Shown here: one piece after another, positions 46,024 through 55,600 of the stretch
Position numbering within the stretch: position 1 is the first letter of the stretch
Layout: each line of letters starts with the position of its first letter
Assembly (NCBI GenBank): GCA_027488985.1
Contig: JAIYAR010000010.1
Coordinates: 434,001 to 498,000, forward strand
DNA length: 64,000 nt
From: Comamonadaceae bacterium
GTDB taxonomy: Bacteria > Pseudomonadota > Gammaproteobacteria > Burkholderiales > Burkholderiaceae_C
Reading direction: 5' to 3'
Notes under the pieces: model-generated
Seen by the model: only the letters and a program-made list of their open reading frames with translations
The model's database searches: none
What the model was told of the DNA's origin: nothing
Position numbers and translations under genes: made by a program

Positions 46024-46306
46024 AGCGGGCTCAGAATGTAATGGGTGTGGAATAAGCAACCGCGTATTTTCGCTGTGTTTTGCTTGCTTCTCCGATGTTT
46101 TTGCCCGCACAACGGCAAGAGTCCTGCAAAAAAGAAGCTCAAGACCACCTAATCGGACAGAAATGCCTCTGTAACGCCCACCCAATGAGCGTGGGAAGCT
46201 ACTATTTTTATAGCAAAAATCCGATCCTTTCGCAGCACCTTTCCACTACAGCTGCGACGGGGCTTCCTTGGAGGGCTGCCACACGCCTATATATATGTGC
46301 ATGAAC
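46024..46306. other. Non-coding stretch upstream of the DUF349 gene
   Basis: No convincing gene. It holds the likely promoter/leader of the DUF349 gene on the minus strand and a 'TATAGC'-type repeat at 46197-46216. An AT alternation (CTATATATATG, about 46287-46297) follows. Open frames here are short and lack coding character. Confidence 0.5.
46197..46216. repeat. Short 'TATAGC'-type repeat
   Basis: AGCTACTATTTTTATAGCAA: the CTAT/ATAG inverted ends around a T run resemble the opening of the repeat inside tilS and the element at 62547-62567. It is a likely copy or remnant of a dispersed short repeat. Confidence 0.45.
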
Positions 46307-46426
46307 TCAAAAAAGCCCGTCGCAAAGACCCCTGTCTTTTGCGCCGGGCTCGATGGCGACCTCAAGGGCCTTGCCATCCGGGTTGCCGCAGTTGAGTTGG
46401 ATGTCAACCAGCGGACTTGAAGGCAA
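46307..46426 (-). CDS. Candidate 39-residue protein ending in a terminator
   Basis: On the minus strand a TTG at 46426 is preceded at 7 nt by a perfect GGAGG (46434-46438) and opens a 39-codon frame: MPSSPLVDIQLNCGNPDGKA, then LEVAIEPGAKDRGLCDGLF. The last codons and the stop are encoded by the long hairpin terminator at 46309-46349. It has two Cys and mixed composition, with no membrane segment, and I do not recognise it. Alternatively the transcript is a small RNA and the ORF is fortuitous. An overlapping frame (46246-46470) is less likely because it lacks the ribosome binding site. No clear promoter was identified. Confidence 0.35.
   Translation of the reverse strand: MPSSPLVDIQLNCGNPDGKALEVAIEPGAKDRGLCDGLF
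46309..46349 (-). terminator. Long hairpin terminator, minus strand
   Basis: AGCCCG and CGGGCT form the base of the stem; CGCAAAGAC and GTCTTTTGCG continue it with one mismatch and one bulge around a CCCT loop. On the minus strand this is followed by TTTTTT. The DUF349 gene starts downstream of this point, so the terminator must serve a separate minus-strand transcript from about 46.4-46.6 kb. Confidence 0.85.
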
Positions 46427-46684
46427 TCGATTGCCTCCGACAAAGACCGGGGCCGCTTTATCTCACCCAAAGGGCGGACTGGCTACTGCCGGCATTCCAC
46501 CTGCAACTGCAGGCCACGGAAAGATACGCACACCGACCGACAAATACAAAAATGAAAATCTATGTGCAGGAGCTTTCCGATTGTCTGGTTAAGCTGCCAC
46601 CTCAAAAGGGCTCGAAATCGTCATTCCCAGAGGGAAAAGCGCATTTTTCCAAACTGTCAAGCATATCAAATTCAATTGATATGG
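46427..46684. other. Non-coding stretch before the transglycosylase promoter
   Basis: No gene seen. It should contain the promoter of any minus-strand transcript ending at 46309, but no clear -35/-10 pair stands out. An 8-bp inverted repeat, CATATCAA/TTGATATG with a 6-nt loop, lies at 46662-46683 directly before the putative -35 of the next gene. Confidence 0.45.
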
Positions 46685-46714
46685 TTGACTTGGCATATAA
46701 AGCACTTCTAGAAT
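46685..46714 (+). promoter_or_regulatory. Probable sigma-70 promoter of the transglycosylase gene
   Basis: TTGACT (46685-46690), an 18-nt spacer and TAGAAT (46709-46714). The inverted repeat at 46662-46683 abuts the -35 and could be an operator. This would give a leader of about 180 nt before the ATG at 46902. Confidence 0.5.
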
Positions 46715-46901
46715 CCGCCCATTCTTAATTCCCGACTAGGGATTACCCGCCCCGCTGCCGAACCCGGCATATTCAAATCGCTGCACATGTCGAGACGACG
46801 CCGCAGGATATTGATAGCGTACCAACCCAAACGAGGTGACTGACCTGTTGGCGCTCTGAAGAGCTCTGCAGCCAAGCCTCCCCGCCAAAGAAGGAAGAGC
46901 T

Positions 46902-47720
46902 ATGACAGCGACTACCCGATTGACCAAAGGCATTCGCACTGTTGCGAACGATATTGCCCAAGGCTTTTTTGAAATTTCCCACAACGGCTTCGCCCTTTTG
47001 GGCTTAGCCGTGATGTTTGCCATCATCACATTGACCGTCCGTCCTGAACTCCGCCAGGAAGGCGAAGTCCGCCTGATGGGCTGGCTGCAAGACCGCCACA
47101 TCCAAACCACAGGCCTAGAAGTGGAGGCAGATGCCGTTGAGCGTGCGACAGCGACTAACCCCCAAGACTTGCCTAAACAGCAAGCCGCGGTGGCTTACTG
47201 GCTGAGCAAGAAGTACAACGTCGCACCTGAGCCACTCAGCGCACTAGTGGCCGAGGCCTACGAAACTGGCCAACGTTCCAAATTGGACCCCACCCTGATC
47301 CTTGCGGTGATGGCGGTGGAATCCGGCTTCAACCCCTTCGCGCAAAGCCACGTTGGCGCGCAAGGCCTGATGCAGGTCATGACAAAGGTGCACAGCGACA
47401 AGTACGAGGGCTTCGGCGGCAAACTGGCTGCTTTTGACCCCGTTTCCAACTTGCGAGTAGGTGTCAAGGTACTGAAGGAGTGCATTACACGCGCAGGCTC
47501 CATCGAAGGCGGACTCAAGTTCTACGTTGGCGCGGCCAACTTGGAAACCGATGGTGGCTATGCTGCCAAAGTACTGGCGGAGCACGCCCGACTGCAAAGT
47601 GTGGCGGCCGGAAAACCCATTCCGATATTCGCTCCTACACCGGTAAAGGCGCCTGCAGCGCCCTCGCCCGACGCAGTCCCAGCTGTGGAAAATGTGGCTA
47701 GCCTGATCCATTCTTCCTGA
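46902..47720 (+). CDS. Membrane-anchored lytic transglycosylase (SLT domain)
   Basis: 272 residues. An uncleaved N-terminal membrane helix (about 27-47, NGFALLGLAVMFAIITLTV) is followed by a linker. The SLT domain (about 125-235) has the catalytic Glu in LAVMAVESGFNPFAQ, GAQGLMQVMTKVH and FDPVSNLRVGVKVLKECI, and ends in a Pro/Ala-rich tail. It cleaves peptidoglycan glycan strands in the periplasm. The ATG has GAAGGAAGAGCT upstream. Confidence 0.93.
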   Translation: MTATTRLTKGIRTVANDIAQGFFEISHNGFALLGLAVMFAIITLTVRPELRQEGEVRLMGWLQDRHIQTTGLEVEADAVERATATNPQDLPKQQAAVAYWLSKKYNVAPEPLSALVAEAYETGQRSKLDPTLILAVMAVESGFNPFAQSHVGAQGLMQVMTKVHSDKYEGFGGKLAAFDPVSNLRVGVKVLKECITRAGSIEGGLKFYVGAANLETDGGYAAKVLAEHARLQSVAAGKPIPIFAPTPVKAPAAPSPDAVPAVENVASLIHSS

Positions 47721-47754
47721 CCGACAGTCGGGCGTTGCCCGGCTCGGTTAAACT

Positions 47755-47885
47755 CTCACCCGCACGCGACTGGCGATAGGCGCCGTCTTCCTCTGGAGGC
47801 CGGTTGCTGACGTGGGACACCACTGGGAAGCGTGCCGCATGACCTGCACGGTTTGTGCGATCAGCCGTTCGCCTGGGCAGCCCTG
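47755..47885 (+). ncRNA. ZTP (pfl) riboswitch upstream of glyA
   Basis: The leader contains the hallmark ZTP-riboswitch elements in order: CGCGACTGGCGATAGGCG near the 5' end, GTGGGACACCACTGGGAAGCG in the middle (47813-47833), and GCCGTTCGCCTGGGCAG at the 3' end (47864-47880). The class senses ZTP/ZMP, which build up when 10-formyl-THF is short, and commonly controls glyA, folD and pur genes. It ends about 45 nt before the glyA start, so it probably controls translation or early termination of glyA. Confidence 0.93.
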
Positions 47886-47929
47886 TTGTCTCCATTGACC
47901 CACAGGCCCGATCTCCTCAAAGGACTGCC

Positions 47930-49174
<1,245 letters not shown>

Positions 49175-49190
49175 GCAAGGTCCCCACACG

Positions 49191-49640
49191 ATGAAGTGCC
49201 CCTTCTGCAGTCATTCCGAAACCCAGGTGGTGGAAACGCGGATATCTGAAGATGGGGACTTCATCCGCCGCAGACGCCAATGCGGTGCTTGCGACAAGCG
49301 GTTCACCACCTACGAGCGGCCGGATGTCAACTTTCCGGCCATCGTCAAGAAAGACGGCCGCCGCATCGAGTTCGAGCGCGCCAAACTGCTTGCGTCCATG
49401 AACCTGGCCCTGCGCAAAAGGCCGGTAAGCACAGAGCAGATCGATAGCGCCATTGAACGCATCGAAGAAAAACTACTGAATCTGGGCCTGCGCGAAGTCC
49501 AGAGCACCCGCATCGGCGAACTCGTAATGCGCGAACTCAAAAAACTGGACAAGGTGGCCTATGTGCGCTTTGCCAGCGTCTACCGCAGCTTTGAAGACAT
49601 TGATGAATTCAAGACGCTGGTGGATGAAGTGAGCAAGTAA
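49191..49640 (+). CDS. nrdR: Transcriptional repressor NrdR
   Basis: 149 residues: the zinc ribbon ([17 protein letters not shown], then [18 protein letters not shown]) followed by an ATP-cone domain ([15 protein letters not shown]). NrdR senses ATP/dATP and represses ribonucleotide reductase genes. The length is typical. It lies 16 nt after glyA in the same direction; a shift to AT-richer sequence begins about 80 nt after its stop, at the pilus cluster. Confidence 0.97.
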   Translation: MKCPFCSHSETQVVETRISEDGDFIRRRRQCGACDKRFTTYERPDVNFPAIVKKDGRRIEFERAKLLASMNLALRKRPVSTEQIDSAIERIEEKLLNLGLREVQSTRIGELVMRELKKLDKVAYVRFASVYRSFEDIDEFKTLVDEVSK

Positions 49641-49722
49641 TAGTTTCGCAAAGCTGACCAATGGCGGCTCGAGCAGGATGACTGGGCCCTTTGCGTCCGC
49701 TCTTCAGCCTACACTCCAGCCT

Positions 49723-50358
49723 ATGGAATCTACACGCCCTATCGTGAATGAGCGGCTATTCGCTCAAGGCTATGTGCGTCTGTTATGCATAAACGCTGGC
49801 GTTACATTGATTGAGTTGCTGGTAACCATTGCCGTTCTCTCGATCATCCTAGCACTTGGGATTCCGAACTTGAGAGAATTCTTGGTCCGAAGCCAGGTTG
49901 GCAGCATTACTGCTGATTTCTCCAACGACATTTACCGCGCAAGATCAGAAGCAATTAACCGCAACTCCTGTACCACTATATGCATGTCTGCCAACACGGC
50001 AAATGCGATCAACGGGGGCACGCCGACTTGCGCTGCTGCCGGCGACAACTGGCAAGCTGGTTGGATTATTTTTTCAAATCCGACCTGTTCAGCTGTATTG
50101 GATGACCCAACTCAAAATAACAATCAATTGATTTCAATTCGCCAAGGTGGAAATGAGCAATTCACCCTTACCGCTGCAAGCGGTGTCAGACGGTTTGTAT
50201 TCGACTCGAGAGGTTTGGTAACTGCTGGAGCACAAAATTTCACGTTAGCCTATGGTCCGGATGCTGGTATTTCAACACAGCACTTTCGCTCGATTTGCAT
50301 TAGTACTGCAGGTCGAGTCAATACCAAGAAAAATGCAGGGGTAGGTGTATGTCCATGA
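49723..50358 (+). CDS. fimT: FimT/GspH-type minor pilin
   Basis: The frame from ATG 49723 gives 211 residues with an unusually long 26-residue leader. A GTG at 49774, preceded by CAAGG, would give a typical short leader (VRLLCINAG). The prepilin peptidase site is G-VTLIELLVTIAVLSII with Glu5 present. The body matches GspH/FimT minor pseudopilins (FSNDIYRARSEAINRNSCTT). It is assembled by the type IV pilus machinery and helps prime the pilus tip. It is the first gene of the cluster and overlaps pilV by about 10 nt. Confidence 0.88.
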   Translation: MESTRPIVNERLFAQGYVRLLCINAGVTLIELLVTIAVLSIILALGIPNLREFLVRSQVGSITADFSNDIYRARSEAINRNSCTTICMSANTANAINGGTPTCAAAGDNWQAGWIIFSNPTCSAVLDDPTQNNNQLISIRQGGNEQFTLTAASGVRRFVFDSRGLVTAGAQNFTLAYGPDAGISTQHFRSICISTAGRVNTKKNAGVGVCP

Positions 50359-50951
50359 AGAATCAGTCAGGTGCCGGCCTTATTGAGGCGCTGATTGCGA
50401 TCTTGGTTCTTTCAATCGGTCTGCTAGGAATGCTGGGCATGCAAACTGCTGCTTTGAAATACGAACAAACAGGATGGATTCGTAGCTCACTTTCTACAAA
50501 CCTAGCAAGCTTAGCTGACCGTGTCCGCTCAAACAACGGAGCGGATGGGGCAGCCTACAGCTACAGCCAAACCTATTCCCAAGATAGATCCGCGATCGGC
50601 GCTGGAGCCGGTTACTTCACTCCGGCCAAAAATTGTGACACCGCAACCTGTAGTGCGGCAGAGTTAGCAACGTATGACCTGTTGATGTGGCGCCGGGATA
50701 TAAACAACCAACTACCCGGTGGGTCAGGATTTGTAGTGCCTACTGGAACAAAAGGACAAGACCTCCGTTTTCTTGTAACCGTAGCCTGGTTCGATAAAGA
50801 TAACGTAGACGCACTCGGAAACACAGTATCACCACCGATCTGTCAAGCCAACACCGTTGGAATAGCAGCGCGAAACTGTTGCCCAGCGGCACTGGGTTTG
50901 CCGGCTGCATTAAGCGGTGTCCGTTGCGCCAATTTGGAGATGGTGCCATGA
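50349..50951 (+). CDS. pilV: Type IV pilus minor pilin PilV
   Basis: 200 residues: a short leader and type III signal G-AGLIEALIAILVLSIGLL with Glu5, then the PilV-like body (GMQTAALKYEQTGWIRSSL, LASLADRVRSN). Two Cys near the C-terminus (ARNCCPAALG) and one pair mid-protein may form disulfides. It works with FimT, PilW, PilX and PilY1 at the pilus tip. It starts within fimT and its stop overlaps the pilW start (ATGA). Confidence 0.9.
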   Translation: MSMKNQSGAGLIEALIAILVLSIGLLGMLGMQTAALKYEQTGWIRSSLSTNLASLADRVRSNNGADGAAYSYSQTYSQDRSAIGAGAGYFTPAKNCDTATCSAAELATYDLLMWRRDINNQLPGGSGFVVPTGTKGQDLRFLVTVAWFDKDNVDALGNTVSPPICQANTVGIAARNCCPAALGLPAALSGVRCANLEMVP

Positions 50952-51949
50952 ACGCCTCGAACCCAATGAGGAAATTCAAATCTGATCAGCAAGGCTTGAC
51001 TTTGGTTGAGTTGATGGTCAGTTTGGTCATTAGTTTAGCGATTGGACTAGCTGCAGCAACTGCGTACTTGACTTCTCGCAGCACATCTAACGCGGTCAGT
51101 AGTATTTCCCAGATAAATGAAACAGCCAAATTGACGTTAGATATGATTGGCCGAGAAATACAAATGGCCGGATTCTATCCGGCTATCGTTCCCAATTCCG
51201 CTGGTAACGCCACCTACATGGGAGAATATATCAACACGAAAAATACTGCCTTGGCTGCTTACAATCAAGGAGTATTCGGATGCGACCAAGGACGATTTAA
51301 TGCTACGACCGGCACTTGTCCCGCTGCTACTGCTGGTCAAGCTGACTCCATAGTATTGAATCATTTTTCTGTAGTGGAGCTTGATTCAACAAATACTCTT
51401 TCAAGTGGCTTCGATTGCCTCCAACAAGACGTTGCAAACGACCCCACAAATACTATCTTAATTGCCTCTGGCCGCCCCCGATTCGCCTCAAGTCGATTTG
51501 GCCTAGTCGATACAAACTACAGCGTCCAAGGACCAAACAACACCACCAGATTGATCGCAACACGTAGCTTGGGTTGCAATGGTAATGGTGTTGCAGTTGA
51601 AACAAATAACTATCAGCCCATTTTTGAAGGACTCGCAGACTTGTCCTTCAGGTACGGTGTAAACGACGGCATAAACAACCAATCTCCTACACGTTACTTT
51701 ACTGCCACTCAAGTTAGTGCGTTGCCAGCTGCTGCAGGAAAAACAGGGTGGCAGCGAGTATCAGCTGTACATATTTGCATAGTGGCGAGAACCTTGGATA
51801 ACGCTCGAACCGAAGATGCCGCAAATGTAAACAAAACCTATGAAGACTGCCGTGGAAACGTTGTGGCCTATGCCGCCAACGATCGGACAACATTCAAACG
51901 ATTCGATCGAATCGTCGCGGTAAGAAATAATTTGAATGGAGTGTATTGA
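50948..51949 (+). CDS. pilW: Type IV pilus minor pilin PilW
   Basis: 333 residues from ATG 50948. The prepilin site is QQG-LTLVELMVSLVISLAIG with Glu5, followed by a long beta-rich body (e.g. IGREIQMAGFYPAIVPNSAG, RVSAVHICIVARTLDNART) typical of PilW. The start codon overlaps the pilV stop and its stop overlaps pilX (TGATG), indicating strict translational coupling. Confidence 0.92.
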   Translation: MNASNPMRKFKSDQQGLTLVELMVSLVISLAIGLAAATAYLTSRSTSNAVSSISQINETAKLTLDMIGREIQMAGFYPAIVPNSAGNATYMGEYINTKNTALAAYNQGVFGCDQGRFNATTGTCPAATAGQADSIVLNHFSVVELDSTNTLSSGFDCLQQDVANDPTNTILIASGRPRFASSRFGLVDTNYSVQGPNNTTRLIATRSLGCNGNGVAVETNNYQPIFEGLADLSFRYGVNDGINNQSPTRYFTATQVSALPAAAGKTGWQRVSAVHICIVARTLDNARTEDAANVNKTYEDCRGNVVAYAANDRTTFKRFDRIVAVRNNLNGVY

Positions 51950-52644
51950 TGTACTCCGCCAACTATTTCAGCCGATCCTTGGGTCAACAACGAGGCATCT
52001 CCCTTCCCCTGGTTTTGATGTTTCTTTTGGTTATTACAGTATTGGGGACAATTGGAATTCGACGGGCCACTCTTAGCGAAACATTGACTCGCAATCAGCT
52101 CGATTACGAGGTAGCCAGGCAAGCGGCAGAAGCGGCGCTCCGGGATGCGGAGAGAGATTTGATGATGGTCGTGACCACACGACAGCCCAACGCGCTCTGC
52201 CCTCGCAATGACGATAGGCCCTTGAGCGGAGCGTTGCGTGCACCCAATTTTGATAACAACTGCCCCAGAGGACAGTGCCGGTACGAGCTCACCTATTACG
52301 ACTCTAGCAACTACAGTGCCTCGCCAGTGGTGAATCCCGAACCCTGGTGGCCCACGGTAAATGGCAAAAATGGCCGCTGGGAGGGCGATCCGGCAGGGCC
52401 AGTGAGTGTCAAGCCGAGCGATGCAGCAGGCATTGATACCAACTGCGCATTTGAAGGCTCTGTTCCACTCGGAACATTTACAGGCGTTGCCAGGCTAGCT
52501 GGGGTTGCGCAGCAGCCGGAATACATTATGGAATATCTATCTCGCGGAGATTCCAAGGTTATTCGTGTTACGGCACGAGGTTTTGGTGCCGACATCAACA
52601 CTGAAGTAGTCATGCAGACATACTTCCAACCCGTTTTGCGCTGA
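51949..52644 (+). CDS. pilX: Type IV pilus assembly protein PilX
   Basis: 231 residues. The N-terminal signal is QQRG-ISLPLVLMFLLVITVLG followed by the PilX-like amphipathic helix (RQAAEAALRDAERDLMMV). Position +5 is Leu rather than Glu; divergence there is common in PilX/GspK-type minor pilins. The C-terminal domain contains Trp/Pro-rich loops and the ending VVMQTYFQPVLR. It is expected to cap the pilus with PilY1. Confidence 0.9.
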   Translation: MYSANYFSRSLGQQRGISLPLVLMFLLVITVLGTIGIRRATLSETLTRNQLDYEVARQAAEAALRDAERDLMMVVTTRQPNALCPRNDDRPLSGALRAPNFDNNCPRGQCRYELTYYDSSNYSASPVVNPEPWWPTVNGKNGRWEGDPAGPVSVKPSDAAGIDTNCAFEGSVPLGTFTGVARLAGVAQQPEYIMEYLSRGDSKVIRVTARGFGADINTEVVMQTYFQPVLR

Positions 52645-52654
52645 GGAGAACAGT

Positions 52655-55600
52655 ATGAAGACCCACATTACACGCCTTTTGGTATTCGGAATGCTATTGG
52701 CGTCGTTCTTTCAGAACGCGGTAGCCCAACTTTCACCAGCGATCCCCCCCAACATTGTCACGTCTACACCAAGACCCATGATTATGTTGAACATGTCTAA
52801 AGACCATCAGCTCTTTTATCGCGCATACGATGAGTTTTCAGACCTCGATGGCGATGGATTACCCGAGACAACCTATAAACATAGCTTTGACTACTATGGT
52901 TATTTTGACTCATATAAATGTTATTCATACAACGGAACGTCAAATCGCTTTGTTCCGACCTCGGTAACTGCCAGCAAATATTGCGATGGTGAATGGAGTG
53001 GCAATTTTTTGAACTGGGCCACGATGACCAGAATGGACGTTGTGCGCAAAGTTCTATACGGTGGCTATCGGTCAACCGACTCAGGTTCTAGCACGGTACT
53101 GGAACGGGCCAACCTTCCTACAGATGCGCACTCTTTTGCGAAGTATTACAAGGGCGGAGACTTGTTGAAGTTAACGCCATTTGATGATGAGTTGTCTCCG
53201 TCAAATAACATCAGTAACAGCGGGAATGCCAGTGCGGGCCGGCTTAACTTTTTTGACATAACAAAAAACCAGCTTCATGTGAACGCAGGTACAGGTGCGG
53301 GAACAGCTCCTGCCAATGCCACCTCTACCACTTGCAAAAGCAAAGTAGATGCGTTTTACCCTGATATTCCAGACCCGGCTGATTCCTCACTCACGATCCC
53401 AGATCCGGCTAAGCCTACAGACTACCATTGCGTCACCTTCTCGGTAAATACCGCTACTGGTTTCAAGATCAACACGTCAGACCAGATCCGGGCCTCAAAT
53501 ATCGACAACCTGGATCAGTACATGCAGGGCGTGGCTATCGAGGTCAACGCTGCCTCCTCTAACGGTTGGGTAACACTGGTAGTTTCCAGCGGTGGTTTTG
53601 TTAATCCGAGCAGCACTACCAATATTACCAAATGGAAAATATTCGACTTGACCCAGTCGTTTGCGACAATTTGTAATACCACCTTAGGGAATAACGTTGG
53701 AAACATTGCTGGAATAGCGAGCGATGCAAGCGCCAATGGAAACTCACACACCAACACGAACCCTCCCATCATGCGGGTGGCTCGTGGTGATTATCAGCTT
53801 TGGAACGCAAACGAGCGCTGGCAGTGTTATTGGAGCGAAGAGAAAGGCGCAAGCAACGGAAATAACGTTGCAGTAACCGGCCTCGGTGCAGGATCCAGCA
53901 ACCCCGGCAAATCAGCTGCCGGTGTAAAAATTAACGGTGCTGGTCCCGACTATGTTGTGCGTGTATCGGCTTGCGTGCCGGGACTGCTTGGCAAAGAGAA
54001 TTGCGGCAATTACCCCAGCGGTAATTACAAACCTATTGGTCTACTCCACGAGTATGGCGAGGGTGAACTCGCTGAATTCGGTCTATTCACGGGTTCATTT
54101 GCCAAGAACATTAGCGGTGGCGTGTTGCGGAGCAATATTAATTCCTTCCGTACCGAAGTAAATCACGATACCGACGGAACGTTCAAGACATATAACGGTA
54201 TTGTTTCTACCATCAATAAGCTGCGCGTATATGGCTATCGCTATAGTGATGGAACGTATATCGGCGATGGAAACTGTACTTACCAGCTCACCGGCCTCAA
54301 CAATAACGAATGTACCAGCTGGGGCAACCCCATGGGTACGATGTTCATTGAGTCTCTCAGGTATCTCGCGGGTAAAAACCCGAGTACAACCTATGATTAC
54401 ACCCAAAGCGGATCCAAAGACGAAGCTCTTGGCCTGCCAAAGCCAGCTTGGGTCAATCCATTCACGCGCGGAACGACAGTCACCGAAAAATTCGGTGCTG
54501 GGCAATGCCGTGCCATCAATGCCATCAACTTTAATGCCAGCGTAACTTCTTACGACAACAATGCCCGTAATCAGTGGGATCCCTTTACTAATTTGCCGGG
54601 TGCACCCAGTTTGGCCGCCTATATCAACATTATTGGCAATGATGAAGGTATCAAAAATAACTCTTGGTTCATTGGCAATAACGGCACAACAAACAATCGT
54701 ACTTGCACGGGAAAAACAATTACGGATCTCGCAGACGTAAGTGGACTTTGCCCGGATGCGCCTGGCTATTTCGGGTCTTATGCGTTGGCTGGCGCCACCT
54801 ATTGGGCGCGAAATAACCCATTTAAAACACCTACTGCGGCAGAGCTAGTCGCAAACGCTGACGCCTACAAGGTAAAGAGCTTTTCTGTGGCGTTGTCCCC
54901 GGGCAAACCAAAGATTGAGATTCCGAATCCAAACGACGCGACCAAGAAGATCATCATCCAACCTTCATACCAATTGAACAAGGGTGGTACTTTTGGAGCT
55001 GGTACCTTGGTTGATTTCCGCGTCATCGGAACCCCGACAGCAACTGAAGGTAAATTTCTGGTGGTCTGGGAAGACTCGGAACAAGGCGGTGACTACGACA
55101 CCGACGTTTCTGGAATACTTCGATACCAAGTAATTGCAGGAAAACTCTACGTCTACACCCAAGTGTTTTATGCTGCTACAGCCAATGGCCAAGGCTTTGG
55201 TTACACAATCTCCGGTTCGAACAAAGACGGGGTTCACTTTCACTCTGGTATTTTGGGTTATTCCTTCAACGATCCGACAAATCTGACTGTAACCAGAACA
55301 GACGGAACAGCCCACCCCAACCTGAATGGAACCGGGGGCTGTAACAACTGCCAATCAGGCCAACCTGAGAGCCGTGCAGAATATTCGTTTAACAATAATG
55401 CTGCCGGCCAGCTTCAGGATCCGCTTTGGTATGCCGCCAAATGGGGCGGCTTCAGTAAAGTTGAAGACGTGGCTAACTCTACATCGACTCAAAAGGCTTA
55501 CTTTGATAAACCCCTCGCTAGTAAGTCCAACTGGGACATTAAGAAACTAGATGGTTCGCCAGGTGCAGATGCGACCCCTGACAACTATTTCCTTGCTATA

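Noticed and set aside
44134..46041. 635-codon plus-strand frame opposite the DUF349 gene
   Set aside because: No recognisable domains, high Leu/Cys/Gln content, and DUF349 motifs on the other strand explain the frame.
46353..46728. Short plus-strand frames in the 46.3-46.7 kb gap
   Set aside because: Low-complexity translations without a ribosome binding site and overlapping the hairpin terminator and promoter region.
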